Source of the DNA: Brevibacterium antiquum
GTDB taxonomy: Bacteria > Actinomycetota > Actinomycetes > Actinomycetales > Brevibacteriaceae
Assembly (NCBI RefSeq): GCF_016107655.1
Contig: NZ_JABASX010000004.1
Location: 326,096-390,095, forward strand
DNA: 64,000 nt
Direction of reading: 5' to 3'
Below, piece after piece: positions 41,973 to 53,004 of the stretch. The notes under the pieces are model-generated. The model made no database searches. It was not told where the DNA came from and saw nothing but the letters and a program-made list of their open reading frames with translations. A program made the position numbers and the translations under genes. How positions within the stretch are numbered: the stretch's first letter is position 1; every line of letters starts with the position of its first letter.

Positions 41973-42952
41973 TGCCCCGCAGTCCGCTTCCGCCTCGCGA
42001 AGGAATCTCGGCGACCTCGCTGCGCGCTCCCGGCGGAAAGTCGACGCACGACAAGAACCATCTGCCGGTCCCGGACACGATCGGTCAGTGGCTGGGGGAA
42101 GAGTTCCCCGATGCTCCCCCCGAAGCCCGTCGCAGCCTGTTGACCACAGGAGACATGCGCAATGGCGTCGGAGTACCGGTGACCTGGGACGATCCCGTGG
42201 AGCCCGGTGGCTTCTACTTCTTCCACCGCCCGGTGCCGCCGGAAGAGCGCATTCCGTTCGAGATCTCCTTCGTGTTCGAAGACGAGGAACTGCTCGTCAT
42301 CGACAAACCGCACTTCCTCGCGAGCACTCCCAACGGGCGCTTCGTGCGCGAATGCGTCGTGACCCGGGCTCGCACGGATTTCAACCAGCCCGAACTCGTG
42401 GCCATCCACCGTCTCGACCGTGTCACCGCCGGACTGCTCATCCTGTCGAAACGCCCCGAGACCCGTGGCCGATATCAGAGCCTATTTCAAAACCGGTTGG
42501 TCGATAAGACCTATCGTGCCCTGGCGCCGATGCCTCCCGAGGACATGGAGTTTCCCATCGTCAAGGAATCGCGGCTGTACAAGCCTCGCGGTGGCCGACA
42601 GGTTCTCGAAGTCGAGGGCGAGCCCAACGCAATCAGTCACATCAGCCTGCTGCGTGAACGCGACCGGCTGCGCGAGCGCGAAGTCGGGTTCGAGTCGGGG
42701 ACTGTCGGCGAGTACGAACTTCGACCGTTGACGGGCAAGACCCACCAGCTGCGCGTCCATATGAACTCGCTCGGGCTGCCCATCCTCGGCGACCCGGTCT
42801 ATCCCGTCGACAATTCTCCTGACCCCTACGATTTCAGCTCACCGCTGCAGCTCCTGGCGGCGTCGATCGGGTTCGAGGATCCGCTGACGCGGCGACCGCG
42901 ACGCTTCGAATCCGGGCTCACTCTGGGGCTCACTCTGGGACCGACGCCGTAG
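41972..42952 (+). CDS. RluA-family pseudouridine synthase
   Basis: 326 residues. The catalytic block is AIHRLDRVTAGLLILSK (about 146-162) with the nucleophilic Asp at HRLD. FVFEDEELLVIDKPHFL precedes it (KP motif), and LRPLTGKTHQLRVHMNSLGLPILGDPVYP (about 250-280) is the family C-terminal motif. The extra N-terminal part (1-90) has no S4-domain signature. It converts uridines to pseudouridine in rRNA or tRNA; the target cannot be told from sequence. Probably leaderless. Confidence 0.9.
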   Translation: MPRSPLPPREGISATSLRAPGGKSTHDKNHLPVPDTIGQWLGEEFPDAPPEARRSLLTTGDMRNGVGVPVTWDDPVEPGGFYFFHRPVPPEERIPFEISFVFEDEELLVIDKPHFLASTPNGRFVRECVVTRARTDFNQPELVAIHRLDRVTAGLLILSKRPETRGRYQSLFQNRLVDKTYRALAPMPPEDMEFPIVKESRLYKPRGGRQVLEVEGEPNAISHISLLRERDRLREREVGFESGTVGEYELRPLTGKTHQLRVHMNSLGLPILGDPVYPVDNSPDPYDFSSPLQLLAASIGFEDPLTRRPRRFESGLTLGLTLGPTP

Positions 42953-43038
42953 ACCGCTGCAGACGTATATTGTGTCTCGACTCGGCATCATCGTCGAGAG
43001 CTGCGCCCAGGCTTTGCCCACGAGCGGTGGGGACACGG

Positions 43039-43051
43039 TAGCCTGGTGATA
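43039..43051 (+). promoter_or_regulatory. -10-like hexamer giving a leaderless start
   Basis: TAGCCT (43039-43044), six bases, then ATG 43051. A TTGCCC at 43014-43019 could be the -35 with a 19-bp spacer. Confidence 0.5.
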
Positions 43052-43713
43052 TGAGTCCACACGCACCCGGATGTACCTCAGAGGCGATCGTCGCCCTGGT
43101 CCGGTCCCGAATCACGACCGGCGAATACCCTGCCGGCAGCCCGGTCCGGGATGGTGCGCTGGCGAAGGAATTCAACGTCTCGCGCAACACCGCACGCGAA
43201 TCCCTGAGCCTGCTCCGTCACGCCGGACTGCTGACTCAGGAGACGAACCGCGGCTTCTTCGTCCGCACCTTCGACCTCGACGAACTCAAAGACCTCTACC
43301 AGGCCCGACGCGTCTTCGAAATCCGCGCCGTCCAAGAATCACAAGACGCCACCGACGAGGCGATGAACCGTGTCGAAGCATCCGTCGTCAAGGCCGAGAA
43401 CGCTCCGAACAATGAGAGCTGGTCCGACGCGCAGGAACACTCCGCTTCATTCCACCAGGCCATCGTCGGCCTGCTCGGCTCCCCTATGCTCGACGAGTTC
43501 TACGTCAACCTCATGGCCCGCCTCTCAACAACATTCGCCCGCTCGCAGGAACCAGGCAAATACCACTCCCACTGGGCCAACCCGCACCGCGACATCCTCG
43601 AGAAGATGCGCTCGGGGGACCGACACGGAGCCGAAGGCCTGCTGCGCATCCATCTCGATGACTCGGAAGCCTCGACACTCGACCTGGCGCGCTCGGTCGG
43701 CGAAGGTCGCTGA
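43051..43713 (+). CDS. GntR-family regulator, FadR/FCD subfamily
   Basis: 220 residues. The winged helix spans about 8-75 (IVALVRSRITTGEYPAGSPVRDGALAKEFNVSRNTARESLSLLRHAGLLTQETNRGFFVRTF). The C-terminal FCD domain (about 80-215) is helical, with DLYQARRVFEIRAVQ, HSASFHQAIVGLLGSPMLDEFY and SHWANPHRDILEKMRSGDRHGAEGLLRIHLDDSE giving the metal- and ligand-binding Asp/His residues. FCD regulators sense carboxylic acids. No target operon is adjacent: guaB follows after 261 bp containing its own promoter. Confidence 0.9.
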   Translation: MSPHAPGCTSEAIVALVRSRITTGEYPAGSPVRDGALAKEFNVSRNTARESLSLLRHAGLLTQETNRGFFVRTFDLDELKDLYQARRVFEIRAVQESQDATDEAMNRVEASVVKAENAPNNESWSDAQEHSASFHQAIVGLLGSPMLDEFYVNLMARLSTTFARSQEPGKYHSHWANPHRDILEKMRSGDRHGAEGLLRIHLDDSEASTLDLARSVGEGR

Positions 43714-43898
43714 GGGCGAGGCGACGCAACCATCGGGACCGCGCAACCGCCTCGGCAGGAGCGCTAGGTGGTCGTTGTGGACTGATTTTTCTGCGCTGAA
43801 CCAGACCAAAACGTCCAGCTAACCGATGCAGCGGCGGATGGACCGCCTCGGCGAACTTTCCTGAGTGCCGGTGTCGGCAGTCTCACAGTGCTCGGTAT

Positions 43899-45501
<1,603 letters not shown>

Positions 45502-45566
45502 GGGTCTTCGGAGACCTTTCTCTGACAGCACATCGCGACTGGAATCTGGTTGTCCCACGATTGCCG

Positions 45567-45610
45567 ACGGCCGTAGCTCCTGCCTCCTAGGCAGGGACTA
45601 CGGCCGTTTT
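45567..45610 (+). terminator. Rho-independent terminator after guaB
   Basis: ACGGCCGTAG (45567-45576) pairs with CTACGGCCGT (45598-45607), with an inner CCTGCCT/AGGCAGG stem and a TTTT tail to 45610. This is the only clear U-tract terminator seen in the window. The rest of the 368-bp gap to 45870 holds the iron box and no gene. Confidence 0.9.
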
Positions 45611-45800
45611 CGCTGTCTCAAGATGTCAGACGAATCGCCCGGATGTGATGAAGGCCACGTGCGATTTTTTGGGCCGTATACACCTGTCGTCGATCGCGGG
45701 CTTGGCCGCGCGAGGATTGACGAAGACACTCCTTGCGCCGGGCTGAGGTCACTTGTGTAGTGATATTCGGCAGTACCACTTGCCTTGCTTCTCGCTTTAC

Positions 45801-45819
45801 TTAGGGTAGGTTTCCCTAA
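45801..45819 (+). promoter_or_regulatory. IdeR/DtxR-type iron box
   Basis: TTAGGGTAGGTTTCCCTAA matches the DtxR/IdeR consensus (TTAGGTTAGGCTAACCTAA) at 15 of 19 positions with intact outer TTAGG/CCTAA arms. It is 50 bp upstream of desA, as expected for Fe(II)-dependent repression of siderophore synthesis. The regulator gene is not in the window. Confidence 0.88.
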
Positions 45820-45869
45820 TGTAGTCCGGCCTTACCGGACCCTGAACCGAAGGAGGCAACCGTACCGCT

Positions 45870-47552
45870 ATGACTTCACTGCTCTCTGACACTCCGATTC
45901 CACTGACCGAGGCAACCGCGCCGAGCGAGGCGCGCTCGCAGCCCGATGCCCCACCGAGCGATGCACCATTGCTGCCCGATGCAGCTCCTCTGCCGAACAC
46001 TTCGCTGCGCACTGAGGACGCCCTGCTGGGGTCGCACAGCGCCGATGCCTACGCCGAGCTCATGCACGAGGTCGTCGATGCACTCGCCCAGCGTTTCGCG
46101 AGTGTCGACGCGCCCACCTCGGCGAATGACCGCACCAGCCTGGAATCCGAGGTCGCAGACTTCGACCTCGACGGACAGGGGATCGGAAACATCGCAGCCC
46201 TGCGCGAGGCCGATGACCTCTACGCCCGCAACGCCGTCTGGTTCCATCACCCCAGCTACGTCGCCCACCTCAACTGCCCTGTCGCCGTGCCAGCCGTCGC
46301 GGCCGAGGCAATGCTGGCTGCGATCAACACCTCCGTCGACACCTACGACCAGTCCGAAGTCGCCACACTCATGGAGCGCCGCCTGGTGCAGTGGGCCTGC
46401 CGGCACGTCGGATTCTCCGGCGGTGACGGAATCTTCACCTCGGGCGGCACCCAGTCGAACCTGCAGGCACTGTTGCTGGCCCGCGAGAACGTTCTGCGCG
46501 CACAGCAGGCACAGCGCGCACAGCAGACACAGGCGCTCGGCAGCGTCCAGCCCGGCCGCGAGGAGCCATCACGCCGCGAGATCATGTCTCGGCTGCGGAT
46601 ACTCACGACCTCCCAGACTCACTTCTCGATATCGCGGGCCGCACACATCCTCGGCCTCGACGCCGAAGCTGTCGTGACCGTGGACACCGACGCCGCCGGA
46701 CGCATGGACGCCGAGGCTCTGACCGAGCTGATGCGCGACATCGACGACACCGGCGGCATCGTCATGGCCGTCGCCGCCACGGCCGGAACCACCGACCTCG
46801 GCGTCATCGACCCACTCGACGCCATCGCCGGGATCTGCGAGAACGCGAATGTGTGGATGCACGTCGACGCCGCATACGGCGGGGGACTGCTGTGGGCACC
46901 ACGACGCAAGCACCTGCTGCAGGGAATCGGTCGCGCCACCTCGGTGACCATCGACTTCCACAAGACCTTCTTCCAACCGGTGTCCTCAAGCGCACTGCTG
47001 GTGCGCGACCTCGCCCTGTTCGACCCGACGCTTCATCACAACGACTATCTCAACCCGGCCGCCGAGGCCCAGGGCGCCGATGCCGAACCGAACCAGGTCG
47101 ACAAATCCCTGCAGACCACCCGACGCTTCGACGCCCTCAAACTCTGGACGACTCTGCGCGCCCGCGGTGCCGCAGAGATCGGTTCGATGGTCGATGACGT
47201 GTGCGATCTGGCCGCCGAGGTCCGAGAACTCCTCGACGCACAGCCGGACTTCGAGGTGCTGGGAGCAACCGACCTGAGCACGGTCCTGTTCCGGTTCGCC
47301 CCCGCGACCGCCGATTCTGCCACCGCCGATGAGCTGGTGCCGATGATCCGCCGCGTCCTCTTCCGCTCCGGGCGCGCAGCGATCGCCCGCACCACCATCG
47401 ACGGCACCCCCTGGCTCAAACTCACCCTGCTCAACCCCGACACCACGGTCGCAGACATCACCGCCGTGCTCGACCTCGTCCGCGCCACCGGCCACGGGAT
47501 CCTCGCCGGCCGACACCTGGAGAGCACGACCATCGAAGGAGGCGCAGCATGA
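45870..47552 (+). CDS. desA: DesA-type PLP-dependent lysine decarboxylase
   Basis: 560 residues, group II (aromatic-amino-acid-like) decarboxylase. HPSYVAHLNCPVAVPAVAAE and IFTSGGTQSNLQALLLARE precede AATAGTTDLGVIDPLDAI then WMHVDAAYGGGLLW with the PLP-contacting Asp/Ala and TIDFHKTFFQP, whose Lys365 forms the Schiff base. In desferrioxamine pathways DesA makes cadaverine from lysine (putrescine for other siderophores). The N-terminal 55 residues are disordered. First gene of desA-desB-desCD, overlapped by desB (ATGA), 50 bp behind the iron box. Substrate inferred from operon. Confidence 0.9.
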   Translation: MTSLLSDTPIPLTEATAPSEARSQPDAPPSDAPLLPDAAPLPNTSLRTEDALLGSHSADAYAELMHEVVDALAQRFASVDAPTSANDRTSLESEVADFDLDGQGIGNIAALREADDLYARNAVWFHHPSYVAHLNCPVAVPAVAAEAMLAAINTSVDTYDQSEVATLMERRLVQWACRHVGFSGGDGIFTSGGTQSNLQALLLARENVLRAQQAQRAQQTQALGSVQPGREEPSRREIMSRLRILTTSQTHFSISRAAHILGLDAEAVVTVDTDAAGRMDAEALTELMRDIDDTGGIVMAVAATAGTTDLGVIDPLDAIAGICENANVWMHVDAAYGGGLLWAPRRKHLLQGIGRATSVTIDFHKTFFQPVSSSALLVRDLALFDPTLHHNDYLNPAAEAQGADAEPNQVDKSLQTTRRFDALKLWTTLRARGAAEIGSMVDDVCDLAAEVRELLDAQPDFEVLGATDLSTVLFRFAPATADSATADELVPMIRRVLFRSGRAAIARTTIDGTPWLKLTLLNPDTTVADITAVLDLVRATGHGILAGRHLESTTIEGGAA

Positions 47553-49036
47553 ACACACCTGAGTCACACATCCACGACATCGTCGGCATCGGCATCGGAC
47601 CCTTCGGCCTGGGACTGGCCGCCCTGTCCGACCCCCTGCCCGACGTCGACGCCGTCTTCCTCGACCAACGCGAGGAATTCCGCTGGCATCCGGGCATGAT
47701 GATCGAAGGTGCGACGGTCCAGGTCCCGTTCCTCGCCGACCTCGTGACCATGGCCGACCCCACCTCGCGCTTCTCCTTCCTGGCGTTCCTCAAGGACAGC
47801 GGCCGGCTCTATCCCTTCTACATTCGCGAATCCTTCTACCCTCTGCGCGCGGAATTCGACGAATACTGCCGATGGGTCGCCGCTCAGTTGGACACTCTGC
47901 GCTGGAACCGCACAGTCACCTCGGTGACCAGGAATGATGACATCTACACCGTGACCGCCGAGGTGGCCGATCAGTGCGGTCAGAGGCTGAGGGCCGAGTC
48001 CTACCGCGCCCGCCACCTGATCCTCGGTGTCGGCACCGAACCGGTCCTGCCACAGGCCCTGCAGAACCTGGAGACTGAGGGCACAGGTCCGGTCATCCAC
48101 ACCTCGAAATACCTCGACCACAGAGACGCACTGCTCGAGAGCGGATCAATCACCATCGTCGGCAGCGGACAGTCTGCGGCCGAGATCTACCGTGATCTCA
48201 TCGACGACGCTGAAGCCCGTGACGTGCGACTGGACTGGGTGACGCGCTCACCGCGCTTCTTCCCGATGGAGTACACGAAGCTGACCTTGGAGATGACGTC
48301 CCCGGAGTACACGGATCATTTCCGAGCCCTGCCCGATGACCTGCGCGAACAGCTCGGACGTGAACAGCGAACCCTGTACAAGGGCATCAGCGCCGAGCTC
48401 GTCGACGACATCCACGACACCCTCTACCGGCTCAGCCGCGGAGGCAGGAAGCTGCGCACCAACCTCCTCGCAGAATCAGAGCTGATTGCCGCCGACCACG
48501 ATGCGAGCACCGGCGACTATGCTCTGCGCTTCCGCAACACGGCACTGGACAGGTGCTTCGACCGGCGCAGCGGATCGGTTGTCTCTGCCACCGGCTATAA
48601 GTCTCAGGTCCCGGCCTTCCTCTCCCCGCTGGGAGATGAGATCCGCCTGGACGCCAAGGGTCGCCTCGACGTCAGCCGCCACTACACGGTCAACGACGCA
48701 GGCACCATCCACGTCCTCAACGGCGAAGAGCACACCCACGGAGTCACCGCACCCGATCTTGGCTTCGGGCCCTGGCGAGCATCGGTCGTGCTCTCACACG
48801 TGACCGGGCGCGAACCGTACCCGATCGAGAAGACCATCGCCTTCCAGACCTTCGGAGTTCCGGACGACGGGGCTATCGACGACGGAGCTCTCGACGACTG
48901 GGCCCTCGACGACGGAGCTCTCGACACGACTCCTCTGAACACTCAGGACGACGTCGAATCGCACTTCGACTTCGCCGACTCCGCTTCCCAGCCTGATTCC
49001 CAGCCCGCAGACGACAGGGAGATGACACACGCATGA
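47549..49036 (+). CDS. desB: DesB-type diamine/lysine N-monooxygenase
   Basis: 495 residues, FAD- and NADPH-dependent N-hydroxylase of the IucD/SidA family. FAD site GIGIGPFGLGLAAL (13-26), FRWHPGMMIEGATVQVPFLADLV (about 45-67), NADPH site TIVGSGQSAAEIYRDL (about 203-218) and ATGYKSQVPAFL near 350. It would hydroxylate cadaverine to N-hydroxycadaverine. The C-terminal 60 residues add a 15-bp repeat region (48863-48922; DDGAL pattern) not seen in typical DesB. It overlaps both neighbours by ATGA. Confidence 0.92.
   Translation: MNTPESHIHDIVGIGIGPFGLGLAALSDPLPDVDAVFLDQREEFRWHPGMMIEGATVQVPFLADLVTMADPTSRFSFLAFLKDSGRLYPFYIRESFYPLRAEFDEYCRWVAAQLDTLRWNRTVTSVTRNDDIYTVTAEVADQCGQRLRAESYRARHLILGVGTEPVLPQALQNLETEGTGPVIHTSKYLDHRDALLESGSITIVGSGQSAAEIYRDLIDDAEARDVRLDWVTRSPRFFPMEYTKLTLEMTSPEYTDHFRALPDDLREQLGREQRTLYKGISAELVDDIHDTLYRLSRGGRKLRTNLLAESELIAADHDASTGDYALRFRNTALDRCFDRRSGSVVSATGYKSQVPAFLSPLGDEIRLDAKGRLDVSRHYTVNDAGTIHVLNGEEHTHGVTAPDLGFGPWRASVVLSHVTGREPYPIEKTIAFQTFGVPDDGAIDDGALDDWALDDGALDTTPLNTQDDVESHFDFADSASQPDSQPADDREMTHA
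48863..48922 (+). repeat. 15-bp in-frame tandem repeat in desB, four copies
   Basis: GACGACGGAGCTCTC-type units start at 48863, 48878, 48893 and 48908, encoding an Asp-rich repeat after the catalytic part of DesB. A fifth, diverged unit follows. Confidence 0.85.
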
Positions 49037-51603
49037 CCACCGACCTCATCAACGACGCGCCCACACCCTCAACCGCAAGCTCCGCGCTCACCGTGGACAT
49101 CCGAGCCGTGGACCCGGCCCGGGATACCAAGAACATCCACGTGTGGCTGACCCACCCGCGCGCCCACTACTGGCAGATGACCCACCTCGACGAGTCCGGA
49201 GTCCGCGACTACCTCGGCGCCGTCCTCGGCTCCGCCGACGAGAACGGCTGGGTAGGATCGGTCGACGGCATCGACTGCTTCTACGTCGAAACCTATCTGC
49301 CCTCCTCGCTGATCCCACACGATGTTGTTCCCACCGGGCCCGGTGACATCGGAATGCACCTGCTCGTCGCTCCACCTGACGGCGATGGAGTCCGGGGACT
49401 CACGAACCAGATCATGGCCGAGGTCATCGACTTCTGCCTGCGTCCGATCGAACGAGGTGGCCGCGGCGGTCACCGAGTCATCGTCGAACCCGACGTGCGG
49501 AACTCCGCCATCCTCGAGAAGAACCGGGCAGCGGGTTTCAGTCCGGTGAGCGAGGCGACCATCATGATGGGGGAGGAGCGGAAGCGCGCCCTGGTCAGCG
49601 TCTGCGCTCGTGAGGACTTCGAAGTCAGCGAGCTGGTCGGACTTCTCAACCGTGAAGATGTCGAGGCCGGCCGCTCTGATGACGAAGACCTCGCCTCGCT
49701 CGCCGCGACTCCCGAAACATACTCCCATCTCAATCCCGACACCTTTGCGGTCGCCCAACGCCACCTTGTGGCTAAGGCACTGTCCGAGTTCGCCCACGAA
49801 CGACTCATCGTCCCGGTCCGCGCCACCGGCCCGGATTCCGGGCCCGATGACTGGGAACTGACGATCGATGACACCGGATCGAAGGACGCAGGTCAGCCCG
49901 AGGACGCAGATCGGCCCGAGGATGCAGATCGGCCCGAGGACGCTGCCGAGTTCCCGGATGGTGGCTCCGTCACGTACTCGTTCACCGCCCGAGTCCTGCC
50001 GCTCGAGCACTGGGTCATCGACGAGGCCAGCATCACCCGCCGACGAGGTGACACGCAGCTGGGACTCGACGCGCAGGAACTCGTCGTCGAACTCCAGGAT
50101 GCCCTCGACATCCCGGAGAACCTGATGTCGACCTACCTTGAGGAACTCGCGTCGACCCTGGCCAGCAGCGCCTTCAAACTCGCCGAGGCGGTCAAGGGTC
50201 ACCGCCCGGACTCCACAGATCTCCTGACCTCCGACTTCCAGGCCACCGAGGCGGCCATGACCGAGGGCCATCCCGGCTTCATTGCGAACAACGGACGCAT
50301 CGGATTCTCCCTCAGCGATTATCGGAAGTGGGCCCCAGAGAACGGGCTCACCACCCGCATCGAATGGGTGGCGGCGACCCGCGAGCACAGCCACCTCTCA
50401 CTCGGTCAAGGCTTTGACGAGGCCGCACATACCGACTGGGCACTCAGTGCCGAGGAGCGCGAACTCTTCGACACCAGAATCCGGTCAGCCGGCCGCGATC
50501 CGGAAGACTTCCACCTCCTCCCGGTCCACCCCTGGCAGGCCGACCACCGACTTGCGATCACCTTCGCCGCCGACATCGCCCGCGGAGATCTGCTGCCCCT
50601 GGGCGCTGGCCTCGACGAGCATCAGCCGCAGCAGTCCCTGCGCACCTTCTTCAACCGAACACGGGCCGATGCCCCCTATGTGAAGGTCGCGCTCGCCGTA
50701 CAGAACATGGGGTTCCTGCGCGGACTGTCCCCGAAGTACATGCGCGATACTCCGGCCATCAATGACTGGGTCGCTGAGCTGATCGGCACCGATCCCGCCT
50801 TCGGGGACGCCGGGTTCCGGGTCCTGCGGGAACGCACCGCGCTCGGCTACACCGGAGACGTCTACCACCGAACGCAGGAGACGAACCCGCACCGCAAGAT
50901 GCTTGCCGCCCTGTGGCGAGAGAACCCTTTGACCGTGCTCGAACCTGGTCAGAAGGTCGTCACCATGGCGTCCCTGCTGCACCGCGATCACAGGGGAGTC
51001 GCCTTCGCCAGCGAACTCATCCGCGCCTCAGGCCAGGCGTCCGAGGACTGGGTGCGGTCCTACTTGAGGGCCTACCTGCAGCCGCTCGTCCACGCACTGC
51101 TGGCCCACGATCTGGTGTTCATGCCGCATGGGGAGAACCTCATCCTCATCCTGGACGACCACGTCGTGACCGGTGCCTTCATGAAGGACATCGGCGAGGA
51201 GGTCGCCGTCCTCGGCCACCGCCAGCTGCCGGGTGACGTCGAGCGGATCCGGGCGCTGGTCCCCGGCGAGGAGAAGGCCCTGTCCGTGTTCACGGACATG
51301 TTCGACGGAGTGCTGCGCCACCTCGGCGGGATCCTCGACGCCGATGGTGTGTTGAGTTCGGAGACGTTCTGGACCTTGGTCGCCGAGGTGCTCGATGATT
51401 ACGAGGCCGAGCATCCGGAACTCGCCCATGGTCTGGCCGGGGATGTGGACCTGAGAGCCGAACGTTTCGCCCATTCCTGCCTCAACCGTCTGCAGCTGCG
51501 CAATACCGTGCAGATGGTCGACATCGGCAACCAGGCCGAATCCCTGCTCTACGCCGGAACGATGAGGAACCCCGTGGCGCGGGGCGATTCAACAGCGCGC
51601 TGA
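49033..51603 (+). CDS. DesC-DesD fusion: N-acyltransferase plus NIS siderophore synthetase
   Basis: 856 residues. Residues 20-195 are an IucB/DesC-like GNAT acyltransferase (IHVWLTHPRAHYWQM, CFYVETYLPS, GDIGMHLLVAP, RVIVEPDVRNSAILEKNRAAGF) that would acylate N-hydroxycadaverine with succinyl- or acetyl-CoA. Residues 215-850 are an IucA/IucC (NIS) synthetase like DesD, which joins the units with ATP: HPGFIANNGRIGFSLSDYRKWAPE, HPWQADH, SLRTFFNRTRADAPYVKVALAVQNMGFLRGLSP, and HGENLILILDD near 697. In Streptomyces these are separate proteins. An 18-bp repeat (49885-49938) lies between them or just inside the second domain. Start overlaps desB by ATGA. Confidence 0.93.
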   Translation: MTTDLINDAPTPSTASSALTVDIRAVDPARDTKNIHVWLTHPRAHYWQMTHLDESGVRDYLGAVLGSADENGWVGSVDGIDCFYVETYLPSSLIPHDVVPTGPGDIGMHLLVAPPDGDGVRGLTNQIMAEVIDFCLRPIERGGRGGHRVIVEPDVRNSAILEKNRAAGFSPVSEATIMMGEERKRALVSVCAREDFEVSELVGLLNREDVEAGRSDDEDLASLAATPETYSHLNPDTFAVAQRHLVAKALSEFAHERLIVPVRATGPDSGPDDWELTIDDTGSKDAGQPEDADRPEDADRPEDAAEFPDGGSVTYSFTARVLPLEHWVIDEASITRRRGDTQLGLDAQELVVELQDALDIPENLMSTYLEELASTLASSAFKLAEAVKGHRPDSTDLLTSDFQATEAAMTEGHPGFIANNGRIGFSLSDYRKWAPENGLTTRIEWVAATREHSHLSLGQGFDEAAHTDWALSAEERELFDTRIRSAGRDPEDFHLLPVHPWQADHRLAITFAADIARGDLLPLGAGLDEHQPQQSLRTFFNRTRADAPYVKVALAVQNMGFLRGLSPKYMRDTPAINDWVAELIGTDPAFGDAGFRVLRERTALGYTGDVYHRTQETNPHRKMLAALWRENPLTVLEPGQKVVTMASLLHRDHRGVAFASELIRASGQASEDWVRSYLRAYLQPLVHALLAHDLVFMPHGENLILILDDHVVTGAFMKDIGEEVAVLGHRQLPGDVERIRALVPGEEKALSVFTDMFDGVLRHLGGILDADGVLSSETFWTLVAEVLDDYEAEHPELAHGLAGDVDLRAERFAHSCLNRLQLRNTVQMVDIGNQAESLLYAGTMRNPVARGDSTAR
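49885..49938 (+). repeat. 18-bp in-frame tandem repeat in the DesCD fusion, three copies
   Basis: GACGCAGATCGGCCCGAG-type units at 49885, 49903 and 49921 encode EDADRP repeats. Confidence 0.9.
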
Positions 51604-51622
51604 TCAAGTGAAACAACATGTT

Positions 51623-51661
51623 CGCCGAGGTGGGCGCTGGGACCCAGCGCCCACCTCGGCG
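51623..51661. terminator. Perfect 19-bp inverted repeat built from CGCCGAGGTGG
   Basis: CGCCGAGGTGGGCGCTGGG (51623-51641), one base, then its exact complement (51643-51661). It lies 20 bp past the DesCD stop and 18 bp before the convergent DUF418 stop. The outer 11 bp of each arm are the word that is over-represented across the window. Confidence 0.85.
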
Positions 51662-51678
51662 GCGGAGATGCTCAGTTT

Positions 51679-52920
51679 TCACTGTTCTCCTGGAGGAGTC
51701 CGCTGAGGATGAGCGTCCACGCCACGTGCAGTGTCGGCCAGCGTACGACCGGGTCGACTCCAGTTGGTGAAACACCGGAGGACGTACTCAGCAGGACCAT
51801 ATCGGTGGCGCTTCAGCCACCAGGCGCTGATCAACGTCTGGACCGCAAAGACGGCGACGGCGAGGACCATCAGAACCGGTGGGGACATCTGCCCGGCAAG
51901 GCCGAGACCAATTCCTGTGAACAGCACGATCCCAGCCAGCGACTGTCCCAGGTAATTCGTCAACGCGATGCGCCCAACTGGTGCCAGTGCTGTGCGCACC
52001 CATGTTCCCCAGGGCGCGTGCATGATTCGGATCAGGGTCGCAACGTACGCGGCCGTGAGGAATGGGGCCGTCACGACGCTCGCTGCGGTGGCCCAGGTGT
52101 TGGTGTCTCCGCCCATAACGGCGAAGAGCACCCCGCCTGGGAGGCCGACTGCGAAGCCGATCGCCTGAGTCCGTCGCAGAAGCGTGGCCTGGTTTCCCAG
52201 TTCGGAAAACACACGACGCCGGGCAGCAACCATTCCCAAGAGGAACATCGCCAGTGCGGTCGGTCCTTGCAGGGAGACCGCTTGAATGACGAGGAGGTCA
52301 AGGCCGGCCACGTGCTGCCCCACGATGTCGGCCAGCGACCCGAGCAGAGCTTGGGTCTGCGCTGCGGCCCCGAGGAGTGCTTCGTCGTGACTGGGCATGA
52401 ACATCGAGCGATCGAGGAACGCGGCGCTGATGACGAGAGAGAGTGTCACGAAGCCATAGATGATTCCGGTCGTGAGCAGCGCAGTCCGATCACGTACCTG
52501 GTGCATTGCCAGGAGCACGAGGCAGACCACTGCGTAGGTCGTGAGAACGTCCCCACCGTAGAGCAGGACGATGTGCCCCACTCCGATCACGAAGAGGCCC
52601 ACCGCTCTGCGAAGCATTCGCGGCACGAACGCCGCACCCGCGCGCTTCGCCGCATCCATCTGCAGAACGAAGCTGTATCCGAAGAGGAATGAGAAGAGCA
52701 GGTAGAACTTCATTGAGAACAGCGCGGCCACAAGGAATCGGGCCGCTGCATCGATCGGTGTCGAGAAGCTCGGATCATGGACCAGGTTCCCCGGATAGGC
52801 CGAGGCCATGAACGTGATGTTGACGACGAAGATCCCCAGCAGGGCGAACCCGCGAAGGGCATCGACATCATGGACTCGCCCGGTCTTCATGGGCTCTTGT
52901 GCAGCCGTTCGTCTATTCAT
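51679..52920 (-). CDS. DUF418-family membrane protein
   Basis: 413 residues with about nine membrane helices. It opens with RVHDVDALRGFALLGIFVVNITFMA (15-39), a DALRGxALxGI motif shared by DUF418 proteins and acyltransferase-3-type proteins, and continues with FLFGYSFVLQMDAAKRAG. The C-terminal DUF418 part includes APVGRIALTNYLGQSLAGIVLF and QTLISAWWLKRHRYGPAEYVLRCFT. The function of the family is unsettled; roles in envelope modification or transport have been proposed. It is divergent from a TetR gene through a shared operator-like gap, so the TetR protein probably controls it. Confidence 0.85.
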   Translation of the reverse strand: MNRRTAAQEPMKTGRVHDVDALRGFALLGIFVVNITFMASAYPGNLVHDPSFSTPIDAAARFLVAALFSMKFYLLFSFLFGYSFVLQMDAAKRAGAAFVPRMLRRAVGLFVIGVGHIVLLYGGDVLTTYAVVCLVLLAMHQVRDRTALLTTGIIYGFVTLSLVISAAFLDRSMFMPSHDEALLGAAAQTQALLGSLADIVGQHVAGLDLLVIQAVSLQGPTALAMFLLGMVAARRRVFSELGNQATLLRRTQAIGFAVGLPGGVLFAVMGGDTNTWATAASVVTAPFLTAAYVATLIRIMHAPWGTWVRTALAPVGRIALTNYLGQSLAGIVLFTGIGLGLAGQMSPPVLMVLAVAVFAVQTLISAWWLKRHRYGPAEYVLRCFTNWSRPGRTLADTARGVDAHPQRTPPGEQ

Positions 52921-52940
52921 GCAACAGAATTTAACACAGA

Positions 52941-52963
52941 AACTATATGTAGTAAACTATATG
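52941..52963. promoter_or_regulatory. Candidate TetR operator: direct and inverted repeats
   Basis: AACTATATG occurs at 52941-52949 and 52955-52963 (14-bp period), and the interior TAGTAAACTA (52950-52959) is a palindrome around AA. It lies 20 bp before the DUF418 start and 42 bp before the TetR start. It is markedly AT-rich against its surroundings. Confidence 0.55.
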
Positions 52964-53004
52964 GTGTGTCAGACTGTTGCTCTACTGACAGAGAGGTGGA
53001 TTCC

